A stretch of 7,626 bases of DNA from Bacillota bacterium (GTDB taxonomy: Bacteria > Bacillota > Clostridia > Tissierellales > Peptoniphilaceae). Location: contig JAEXBN010000028.1 in assembly GCA_023394045.1 (NCBI GenBank), positions 1-7,626 of the forward strand, read 5' to 3'. The notes under the pieces were generated by a model. That model worked only from the letters and a program-made list of their open reading frames with translations. It was not told the DNA's origin and did not search any database. Below are positions 1 to 6,877 of this stretch, piece after piece (position 1 is the stretch's first letter; each line of letters opens with the position of its first letter). Position numbers and translations under genes: made by a program.

Positions 1-1
1 T

Positions 2-2359
2 GATGAGGAAGAATATGGGACGCTGCTTCGTCAGGCTTTTATACGGGAAAGGATTCCCTTTTTTGACGATCATCAGCGTGCGGCAGCCTATCATCCTCTG
101 ATGCGTCTTGTGGACGGCATGCTGCACTTGATCGCGCGAGGCTTGAGCCCGGTGGTGATGATTCAGATCGCGAAAACCGGGTTTGTTGGGTTTTCCGATG
201 ATGAAGCCGCTGCGTATCAGAACTTTATTACACAGCGCCGGATTCGCTATGGCATGTTTGAGCAGGAGAGCCATTTTACCGCCGATGAGGCAGCGCTCCC
301 GCAAGATCCGGAGAGCGCTGCCCGGGAACGGGATGTTTACGAACAGGCATGGAGACTCAACCAGCGTCTTCTCCATTTTCTCCAGCCGCTTCGCTCCATG
401 GCCGATCAGCCCCATACGGTTCGCGAGTGGATGGGGACTCTGGTACAAATGCTGCATCAGCCGGTCGTGCTGGAAGCGATGCAGACCTATGAAGAGTATC
501 TTGAGTCCAGACAGGAAGCCGCGCGATTGGATGTTCATCACCAAGTTTGGAATGCGCTGATGGGCCTCTGCGATGAGATGGTGCTCCTCTTTTCAGAGGA
601 ACCCATGGATGCGCGGCGGTTTTCCATGCTCCTTCAGGAAGGGATGAAGGGCATTTCGCTCGGTGTGATCCCTCCGTTTGCGGATCAGGTGTTTGTCGGC
701 GATTTGAAACGCTCACGGGTTCGGCCTCGGAAATTCGTGTTTTTGGTGGGGATGAATGATCAGCACTTACCCTCGACGCAGCGCCAATCCAGTTTGTTGA
801 CGCAGGAAGAAAAAGATGTTCTGGCGGCTGAAGGCGAGGCGTTTCCTTCCATGGACACCTTTGCGGTGGAAGAAGAAAAACTGAATTTCTATACGCTGAT
901 GGATCAAACGCGTGTCGCTTTTTTTGCCTCCACGGCGATGCAGACGAAACAAAATGAGCCCTTGCGGCCCAGCTTTTGGATGACACAGATTCGGGAATCA
1001 ATCGGGCTTCCGTTGAAGACGCTGCGCCAGCTTCCTCTACGGTCGGCACTCTATTCCAGAAAAATGCTCCTGCAGCGTATTTCCGCGTCCCTACACCATG
1101 ATGAGGACTCGATTTCTGCCGAAACAGCAACGCAGCTTCTGAAGGGGATGAAACAGCAGCAGGCCTTTGTATCGGATGCGGAACGATTGGAGCATGCCTT
1201 CCAAAAAGAACATCAATCGGCATCGATTTCCGATGAAACCATCCGCCAATTGTTTCCTTCCAGGGGGATCAGCGCTTCCCAGCTGGAGCATTTTGCGCGC
1301 TGCCCCTACCAATATTTTGTACAGTACGGATTAAAGCCGCAACGCGAGGCATCGTTTGATGTAGAAGGGGTGGATTTGGGGAGTCTGCTTCATTCCGCTC
1401 TGGACGCGTGGACCAATTTTCTGTCGGATGCCCTGAAGGGGGATCGACCCATCAGCGATGAGGCATCGATGGATGCCTTACAGAAGGCATGGGAAGAGCA
1501 GCAACAGAGGTCGATTGACCGCTATCGCCGGCAATTTCCGAGGAATGCTTTTTTGATTCGCCAGGCTGCGCAGGCGCTTGGAGAAACGCATCGTTTGTTG
1601 TTGGATCAGATCAATGCAAACCAAGTCGACCAAATTGAGCATGAGGTTCCATTTGGACCATATGAGGGTCGGCATACGCTGGAGCTGATCCAGACTCCGC
1701 GGTCGATTGCGCTGCAAGGACGGATTGACCGGGTGGATCATATTCATGCGCAAGATGAAGATGCGGTGGTCGTGACCGATTATAAAACGGGATCCCGCTC
1801 GTTTGATCCGGGAGATGTTTTTTCTGGCAATTATTTGCAACTTCCGCTGTATTTGAGCGCGGCTGCGGGAAAACAGGCAACACCAGTTGGCGCTTTTTAT
1901 CTGCACGTTCAATCACCGGAGATCCGGGATCTCCATGAACCCGCTGAAGAGGGAGATGGACATCCGGATGGCTTTTTTGTTGCATCAGAGCGCATGGCGG
2001 CTTTTGATGCTTCCGTGGCGGAGCGGACTCCTGGGTCACGCAAAAAATCGGCGATGGAGAAAGATGGGGCGCTGAGCGAGGAAGAAATGGACGATTTTCT
2101 TGAGGAAGCTCAACAGGTGGCGCGCAGCTTGCTCCAAAGAAGAGAAGAAGGAGAAATTCAGGCCAAGCCGCTGTACATTCCAAAGAAACCAAAGAAGAGC
2201 CCCTGCCGTTATTGTGAGTATCGCTCGCTCTGCCATTTTGATCCGATGGGACAGTTCGGAAAGCAGCGTTTTGTGGCCTCTCTTTCCTGGAAAGAATGGA
2301 AAGATCAAAGAATGAAACAGAGGGTCTCCACCCCCGATTCGAAGGGAAAGGAACATTGA
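2..2359 (+). CDS. addB: ATP-dependent helicase/deoxyribonuclease subunit AddB (5' end outside window)
   Basis: AddB is the second subunit of the AddAB helicase-nuclease, which resects double-strand breaks in the cytoplasm to give 3' tails for RecA. The frame is open from base 2 through 785 visible codons to TGA. AddB proteins are usually about 1,150-1,170 residues, so roughly 370 N-terminal residues, including the degenerate ATPase motifs, lie to the left. Visible landmarks (counted from base 2): IPFF with HPLMRLVD near the start; the degenerate helicase segment VFLVGMND at 246-253; ARCPYQYF with the first iron-sulfur cysteine at C434; the RecB-type nuclease motif GRIDRVD (D576) and DYKTG (D593, K595) followed by QLPLYL (Q613); then CRYCEYRSLC, whose C735, C738 and C744 complete the Fe-S staple. 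All key nuclease and cluster residues are present, so the enzyme should be active. No frameshift is seen. An internal ATG at 101 is not the start, because the homology continues upstream of it. Confidence 0.96.
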   Translation, partial: DEEEYGTLLRQAFIRERIPFFDDHQRAAAYHPLMRLVDGMLHLIARGLSPVVMIQIAKTGFVGFSDDEAAAYQNFITQRRIRYGMFEQESHFTADEAALPQDPESAARERDVYEQAWRLNQRLLHFLQPLRSMADQPHTVREWMGTLVQMLHQPVVLEAMQTYEEYLESRQEAARLDVHHQVWNALMGLCDEMVLLFSEEPMDARRFSMLLQEGMKGISLGVIPPFADQVFVGDLKRSRVRPRKFVFLVGMNDQHLPSTQRQSSLLTQEEKDVLAAEGEAFPSMDTFAVEEEKLNFYTLMDQTRVAFFASTAMQTKQNEPLRPSFWMTQIRESIGLPLKTLRQLPLRSALYSRKMLLQRISASLHHDEDSISAETATQLLKGMKQQQAFVSDAERLEHAFQKEHQSASISDETIRQLFPSRGISASQLEHFARCPYQYFVQYGLKPQREASFDVEGVDLGSLLHSALDAWTNFLSDALKGDRPISDEASMDALQKAWEEQQQRSIDRYRRQFPRNAFLIRQAAQALGETHRLLLDQINANQVDQIEHEVPFGPYEGRHTLELIQTPRSIALQGRIDRVDHIHAQDEDAVVVTDYKTGSRSFDPGDVFSGNYLQLPLYLSAAAGKQATPVGAFYLHVQSPEIRDLHEPAEEGDGHPDGFFVASERMAAFDASVAERTPGSRKKSAMEKDGALSEEEMDDFLEEAQQVARSLLQRREEGEIQAKPLYIPKKPKKSPCRYCEYRSLCHFDPMGQFGKQRFVASLSWKEWKDQRMKQRVSTPDSKGKEH
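1918..1934. repeat. Interrupted palindrome inside addB
   Basis: GGAGATCC-G-GGATCTCC: two perfect 8-base arms around a single central G, inside the addB reading frame (it encodes the EIRDL stretch after the nuclease motif). It does not extend further on either side. It is probably a chance product of codon choice; no function is claimed. Confidence 0.4.
2347..2353 (+). promoter_or_regulatory. Ribosome binding site of addA, within the end of addB
   Basis: AAAGGAA lies in the last codons of addB, with six bases between the GGA core and the ATG at 2359. This site decides the addA start: the frame stays open upstream to an ATG at 2296, but the 21 extra codons would lie wholly inside addB, have no family resemblance, and push the Q-motif of AddA away from its normal place at the N-terminus. 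The addB stop and addA start overlap as TGATG, so addA translation is probably coupled to addB. Confidence 0.75.
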
Positions 2360-5300
2360 TGCGATTTACAGATGAACAGCTGCTCGCTCTCGCGCCGGAA
2401 CGCCATCATCGCATTGTTTCCGCACAGGCAGGAGCGGGAAAAACCGGAGTGCTTGTCGAACGCATTCTCAGACAAATCGTTGACGAAAAAATTAGTTTGG
2501 ATCATATGTTAATCGTGACCTTTACCAAAAAAGCTGCGGGGGAGATGCGCGATCGGATTCGGGCGGGATTGGGAGAGCGGCTGAAAGAGTCGAACCAGAG
2601 CCGAACGTATTTATTGCATCAGATGAACTTGGTGGCATCGGCGCATATTCAGACCATGCATGCCTTTTGTTTTGATGTGATCCGCCAGCATTTTGATTTG
2701 TTGGATCGTGATCCAGGGATTCGCATTTTGACGCAGAGGCAGCTGGATTTGCTCTTTGCCGAGGCGGTGGATGAAGTGCTGGATTTGGCCTATGCAGACG
2801 GGGGCTTGTCTGAAGCGGCACGGCATGAGTTCTCATTGGCGACCCCGGATCATGTGTTAGCATTTTTACGCATCTTTGCGGATCCGAATCATCGAGACGA
2901 TCAAGGCATCCGTCAGATGATTCATCAATGGATTCAGAGGGAACGGAGCTCTATTGAAGGACCTTCCTGGTCCCGAAGAATGGCGGATCAGATGATTTCG
3001 TCGGATGAGCAATCTCGTCTCAGAGCTCTAGGAGCGAAATGGCTGCTCCGCGAACCCATGCAACACATTATGGATCAGTATGACACTTGGGAGCGGCGGT
3101 GGGGCGCGGTTCTTCCCGAGGTTCTGCTTCAATTTATCGCAGAGGAGCGTTTGGCGCTGGGGCATTTGTTTTTCTCATCTTCCGATCATAGCGATCTGTT
3201 GAACCCATCGGATGCCTTGGAGAATGGTGATGAGACGCGGGAAGAATGGGAAGCGGATCTCAAGCGCTGGCAGTCGACAGGCCTTCGTTTTGCCTTTGGA
3301 CGTTTGCCTTTGCTATCAAAGAAAAAGTATAGCGATGAGATGATCGCCGCAAAAGATCAGATTCGGGACGCGAGAACCCGGATCAAAAAAGAGTTCGTTC
3401 TCCTTCAGCAGAGGCTTTCTCTTATGGAAGACCACGTGCTGGAGGAGGAGTCGCAGAATGATGTGGTCAATGTTCACGTGCTGGCGGCATTGTCGAGAGA
3501 CGTTCAGACGCGGATGGAGCAGAAAAAAGCGGAACAAAACGGGCTTGACTTTGAGGATATGGAGACCTTGATGCTCCAGCTGCTTCAACATTCAGAGGTG
3601 CGCGGGGAGCTGCAAGAGCTCTTTTCCTGCATCTTCTTTGATGAATACCAGGATGCCAACGCAAAACAGGAAGCGATTATTGAAGCGATTGCCCGCAAAG
3701 ATAATCTTTTCTTTGTTGGGGATATGAAGCAGTCCATCTACGGATTTCGCGGCGCGGCGCCGGAGATTTTTCTTCAGCGCTATGATTTGTATCAAAAGAG
3801 CGCGTCGGGGGAAGCCATTGATTTGACTCGTAATTTTCGAAGCGAACCGGAAGTATTGGATTTTGTGAACCGAATCTTTTCGGGGCTCATGACGCCGGAG
3901 CGCGGCGGCGTATCGTACGATACGCCAGCGCATCGCGCCGTCGCCGGAAGGGCGGCGGAAGGAAAGGGATCCGCACAGGTCGTTTTGTTGGAAGAGCCAG
4001 AGGCGCTCAATGAACATCCGGAAGAATCCGTTTGGAATCGCTTTTCGTCTGAGCCATTTTATGTCGCGGCGGCCATCCGGAGCCATGTCGAGGCGGGCGG
4101 ACAATTCCGTGATTGTGCGGTGTTGGCGAGAACCAATCAGGCGCTTGCGGATTATCAGCGTGTGATGGAACATTGGGGGATTCCCTGCGTTTTGGATGGG
4201 AACCGAGATGCGGAAGAGGCATTGGAGCGGCAAATCGCGCTGAATCTTCTGAAAGCCCTGGATAATGGACAAAGCGATGTGCCGCTTTTAACGTTGATGC
4301 TTTCGTTTATCGGAGGATTTTCGGAAGAAGATCTGGCCAAACTTCGGATTGCCCATCCGGAAGGCGCCTTTTTTGAAGCTTTTTCCGCAGCGCTGGAGCG
4401 TAAAACGGAAGAGAATGCATGGAAGGAAGAGACGCCGTCTTCCCCTTTGTCGGAAGAAGAGGATGCAACACGTCTCCTGGATCATCAGCTTCTCGGCCGG
4501 ATGGAGGCGCTGTCGCGTTGGATGCAGGAACAGCGCTTGCGTTTGCGGGAGCTGCCTCTTTCTGAATGGATGAGCGCTTTTTTTGAGGAGAGCGGCTTGC
4601 GTGCTTTCCTGACCGGATTGCCCAACGGGACACAGCGACGCCGGAATCTGGATGTCTTATGCCGGATGGCCGAAGAATTTGAAAAAAGCGGAGACGGAAG
4701 CTTGACCGATTTTTTGAGTTATGCCGAGGCTAAAGCCGGAAACGGCGCGGACGTCCTGCCTTCTTCCCCCTTATCGGAACAGGATAATGTCGTCCGCTTG
4801 ATGACGATTCATCAGTCCAAAGGGCTCCAATTTCCGATTGTTTTTCTGGTGGGCACGGGTCGCAAGATCCAGGTCAGCGGGGCGCAATCGACGCTCTCAT
4901 TTGCCCCGGAGATTGGACCTGTTTTAGATTCGAGACGGTTGGCGGAAGATGGTGTGGTGGAACGCCTTCCTTCCCTGAGGAAGGTCTTGTGTCGTCAAGC
5001 CGTTGACCGCCGGGATCGCGCGGAAGAAGTGCGCGTCCTGTACGTGGCGATGACGCGAGCCATGACGCGTCTGGTGATCGTTGGTCATGCCGATGATCTG
5101 AAAAAGCTGAAACCTGAGTCCACCGGTTCTTTGTCATCGGATCTGGATCAAGATGTGTCCGTATTGCAATGGATTCTTCATGTTCTAGGAAAAAATGATG
5201 CGTTCGATCGGGAAGTGGGCGGAACATTGAGAGCCCGCTGGGCAGACGAAGACGGGAATGAGGCGGAAGCCGGGGATCCAGCGCTGGTCATGTTGGAGCC

Positions 5301-6057
5301 GGGGGAGAAGTTTCGCTCCATCGCCGGTCACGCCTCTTCGCATCACGCGCAGGAGCATCTGTCGGACGGCGAAATTTCCCGAGTTCTTGGGTGGTCGGAT
5401 CCGCACTTTGAAGCGACGGTGCATCCGCTGAAGCTGACGGTGTCGCAGCTTTCAAAGAAAAACCAGATTCTGGATGATCATTTTATCGTCTGGCCTCCGC
5501 TTTCTCCGAAGAATAAAAAGAAAAACACGCCTCCATCTGATGATTTTCCTCTTCCACTTTTTTTGCGCGAACAGTATCCGCCGGATGCGGCAACGTCCGG
5601 AACGCTCATGCATCGCGCCCTTCAGAACCTTCCGCTGCATCCTTACTCCCAGAGCGAGATGGAAGAGGAGCTGGATCGATTGATGCAGCGCGGTCTTTTC
5701 ACCATGAAGGAGAGGCAAGCGCTGAATGAAGAAAAGCTGGTGCGTTTTTTTGAAAGCGAGGCAGGACAATTTATTGTTCAACATGCTGAGGCGGTACAGC
5801 GCGAGCGCAGTTTCACCATGAAGCTGCAGACGCAGCAGGGGATGGTCGCGGTTGATGGACAGATTGATCTGTTTGTGCGCCTTGAGGGAGAGATCCTGCT
5901 CCTGGATTTTAAGACCGACCGGGTGCCGGATGCCTCACGCTATCAGCTGCAGCTGAAACTCTATGCCGAGGCTCTTCAACGAGCCTTCCCCGGTTCGGCC
6001 GTGCGCGCTTATTTGTATTGGGTGAGCGCGGGAGAGACGGAGAGGATAATGCTCTGA
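2359..6057 (+). CDS. addA: ATP-dependent helicase/nuclease subunit AddA, complete
   Basis: AddA is the motor and one of the two nucleases of the AddAB complex: a superfamily 1A 3'-5' helicase fused to a RecB-family nuclease, acting with AddB on broken DNA ends. The product is 1,232 residues, the normal size. Motifs in order: Q-motif FTDEQ (Q7); Walker A AGAGKT (K28, T29); motif Ia TFTKKAA (55-60); motif II DEYQD (428-432); motif III GDMKQSIYGFRG (from 454); motif IV LTRNFRS (489-495); motif V MTIHQSKG (815-822); motif VI YVAMTRA (895-901, R900); nuclease GTLMHRAL (H1085), DGQIDLF (D1170) and LLLDFKTDR (D1183, K1185), then YQLQLKLYAEAL. Every catalytic residue expected is present. Motif II continues DAN where DTN is usual, a mild change. 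It follows addB with a 1-base overlap and ends 5 bases from a convergent gene. No promoter is visible inside the pair, so co-transcription with addB is inferred. Confidence 0.97.
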   Translation: MRFTDEQLLALAPERHHRIVSAQAGAGKTGVLVERILRQIVDEKISLDHMLIVTFTKKAAGEMRDRIRAGLGERLKESNQSRTYLLHQMNLVASAHIQTMHAFCFDVIRQHFDLLDRDPGIRILTQRQLDLLFAEAVDEVLDLAYADGGLSEAARHEFSLATPDHVLAFLRIFADPNHRDDQGIRQMIHQWIQRERSSIEGPSWSRRMADQMISSDEQSRLRALGAKWLLREPMQHIMDQYDTWERRWGAVLPEVLLQFIAEERLALGHLFFSSSDHSDLLNPSDALENGDETREEWEADLKRWQSTGLRFAFGRLPLLSKKKYSDEMIAAKDQIRDARTRIKKEFVLLQQRLSLMEDHVLEEESQNDVVNVHVLAALSRDVQTRMEQKKAEQNGLDFEDMETLMLQLLQHSEVRGELQELFSCIFFDEYQDANAKQEAIIEAIARKDNLFFVGDMKQSIYGFRGAAPEIFLQRYDLYQKSASGEAIDLTRNFRSEPEVLDFVNRIFSGLMTPERGGVSYDTPAHRAVAGRAAEGKGSAQVVLLEEPEALNEHPEESVWNRFSSEPFYVAAAIRSHVEAGGQFRDCAVLARTNQALADYQRVMEHWGIPCVLDGNRDAEEALERQIALNLLKALDNGQSDVPLLTLMLSFIGGFSEEDLAKLRIAHPEGAFFEAFSAALERKTEENAWKEETPSSPLSEEEDATRLLDHQLLGRMEALSRWMQEQRLRLRELPLSEWMSAFFEESGLRAFLTGLPNGTQRRRNLDVLCRMAEEFEKSGDGSLTDFLSYAEAKAGNGADVLPSSPLSEQDNVVRLMTIHQSKGLQFPIVFLVGTGRKIQVSGAQSTLSFAPEIGPVLDSRRLAEDGVVERLPSLRKVLCRQAVDRRDRAEEVRVLYVAMTRAMTRLVIVGHADDLKKLKPESTGSLSSDLDQDVSVLQWILHVLGKNDAFDREVGGTLRARWADEDGNEAEAGDPALVMLEPGEKFRSIAGHASSHHAQEHLSDGEISRVLGWSDPHFEATVHPLKLTVSQLSKKNQILDDHFIVWPPLSPKNKKKNTPPSDDFPLPLFLREQYPPDAATSGTLMHRALQNLPLHPYSQSEMEEELDRLMQRGLFTMKERQALNEEKLVRFFESEAGQFIVQHAEAVQRERSFTMKLQTQQGMVAVDGQIDLFVRLEGEILLLDFKTDRVPDASRYQLQLKLYAEALQRAFPGSAVRAYLYWVSAGETERIML
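3907..3926. repeat. Perfect 20-base palindrome inside addA
   Basis: GGCGTATCGT/ACGATACGCC reads the same on both strands without mismatch. It lies within addA codons 517-523 (GVSYDTP), between motif IV and the 2B region, in a part of AddA that varies between species. As RNA it could fold as an 8-base stem with a GTAC loop, and a second GCGC/GCGC pairing (3900-3903 with 3928-3931) could extend it past a small internal loop. There is no T-tract after it, so it is not an intrinsic terminator. Function unknown. Confidence 0.6.
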
Positions 6058-6067
6058 TGGTCTCAGA
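6053..6067. repeat. Inverted repeat spanning both convergent stop codons
   Basis: TCTGA-TGGTC-TCAGA. The left arm ends with the addA stop TGA (6055-6057), and the right arm begins with the reductase stop (TCA on the + strand, TGA on the - strand, 6063-6065). The 5-base arms flank exactly the 5-base intergenic gap. The stem is too short and has no T-tract on either strand, so it is not a convincing terminator. No better terminator is visible between the genes. Confidence 0.45.
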
Positions 6068-6803
6068 CGATCACCTCGCCGCCGCTGATATTGAGAATTT
6101 GTCCGGTGATCGCCTGTGAGGAATCACTGCAGAGAAAGGCAATGACGTGAGCCACTTCATCCGGGGTAACGAGGCGCCCGATGGGAATATCGGCAATGAC
6201 CTGTTGGATGGTTTCGGAATCATATTGTCTCATCATGTCCGTCTCCACCGCACCGGGCGCTACGCCGTTGACGGTAATGCCGGAATAGATGAGCTCCTTT
6301 GCCAGAGCTTTGGTCCATGCGACGACGGCGCCTTTAGTCGCTGAATACAGAGATTCACAGGAGGCTCCGACCAGTCCCCAGATGCTTGAGAGATTGATGA
6401 TACGCCCCCACCCGTTTGAAATCATGGACGGAACGGCCCGTCTTGTACAGTAAAACATGCCGTCGACGTTGGTGGAAAAGCTCTCATGCCACTGTTCATC
6501 GGAGATATCTTGAATTTGCCCCACCGTTGAAATGGCGGCATTATTAATCAAGATATCCACGGCGCTCCCGCGCTGTTCAATGGTCGAAAACATGCGGCTG
6601 ACTTTGTCGGATCGGGAGATGTCGCATTGAATAGCGATCGCTTCTGCGCCTTTTGCGGTACATTGCGAGACAACCGCTTCTGCTGCTTCCCGATTTATGC
6701 GATAATTGATGAACATCCGGATACCCGGATGAGAGAGCGCGATCGCACTGGCACGCCCGATGCCGCGCGAGGCGCCTGTCACTAAAATGGTATGTCGATT
6801 CAT
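6063..6803 (-). CDS. FabG-like short-chain dehydrogenase/reductase (3-oxoacyl-ACP reductase family; possibly YmfI type)
   Basis: A 246-residue classical SDR, the typical FabG length, expected to be a cytosolic NAD(P)H-dependent ketone or aldehyde reductase. Visible: glycine-rich cofactor loop TGASRGIG (9-16), whose R13 suggests NADPH; CDIS with D61; NNAA (87-90); structural N112; catalytic S140, Y153 and K157 (YSATK); PG motif APGAVETDM; C-terminus NISGGEVIV. The start at 6803 is preferred because AGAAAGG sits seven bases before it and the Rossmann fold starts at residue 5. The open frame reaches 6896, but the extra 31 codons lack family similarity and cross the neighbour's start region. The segment SSIWGLVGASCE around S140 is, from memory, usual in Bacillota YmfI-like enzymes (5-aminopentanone-EF-P reductase) more than in FabG of fatty-acid operons. 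No fatty-acid synthesis genes adjoin it, so the substrate is uncertain. It is convergent with addA and divergent from an ABC exporter. Confidence 0.9.
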   Translation of the reverse strand: MNRHTILVTGASRGIGRASAIALSHPGIRMFINYRINREAAEAVVSQCTAKGAEAIAIQCDISRSDKVSRMFSTIEQRGSAVDILINNAAISTVGQIQDISDEQWHESFSTNVDGMFYCTRRAVPSMISNGWGRIINLSSIWGLVGASCESLYSATKGAVVAWTKALAKELIYSGITVNGVAPGAVETDMMRQYDSETIQQVIADIPIGRLVTPDEVAHVIAFLCSDSSQAITGQILNISGGEVIV

Positions 6804-6810
6804 GAATAGA

Positions 6811-6817
6811 CCTTTCT
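6811..6817 (-). promoter_or_regulatory. Ribosome binding site of the reductase gene
   Basis: On the - strand AGAAAGG is followed by a seven-base spacer (TCTATTC) and ATG at 6803. This supports the 246-residue form of the reductase over the longer upstream reading. Confidence 0.7.
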
Positions 6818-6864
6818 GGTTGTATGAGAGAACACGGATCAGCAAGAGGCTGCCGTTCGAAGGG

Positions 6865-6871
6865 AAAGGAG
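6865..6871 (+). promoter_or_regulatory. Ribosome binding site supporting a TTG start for the ABC exporter
   Basis: AAAGGAG is followed by six bases (AAGGCT) and TTG at 6878. This is the strongest Shine-Dalgarno match in the window. The only in-frame ATG upstream (6824) has no such site before it, so the TTG is favoured. Confidence 0.75.
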
Positions 6872-6877
6872 AAGGCT

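Larger units (their letters stand above)
6804..6877. other. Divergent intergenic region between reductase and ABC exporter
   Basis: These 74 bases separate two divergent starts and hold both ribosome binding sites, so promoters for both genes should lie here or just inside the neighbouring coding regions. I looked for TTGACA/TATAAT pairs at 16-18 base spacing on both strands and found none I would defend. On the - strand CATACA is a possible weak -10, but it has no good -35 partner. No operator-like inverted repeat is evident. Confidence 0.6.

Noticed and set aside
357..1223. 288-codon open frame on the - strand inside addB
   Set aside because: Its product is rich in Pro, Ser, His and Arg with no domain pattern, and it lies wholly opposite well-conserved addB sequence; it is a shadow frame.
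2296..2358. Upstream ATG that would extend AddA by 21 residues
   Set aside because: The extension is entirely within addB and unlike AddA N-termini; the ATG at 2359 has a well-spaced AAAGGA and places the Q-motif correctly.
3592..4272. 226-codon open frame on the - strand inside addA
   Set aside because: It lies antisense to helicase motifs II-IV, has an Arg-rich composition and no recognisable fold or ribosome binding site; it is a shadow of addA.
4969..4984. CCTTCC-CTGA-GGAAGG hairpin in addA
   Set aside because: Six-base arms in a purine/pyrimidine-biased coding stretch, with no T-tract; expected by chance and not a terminator.
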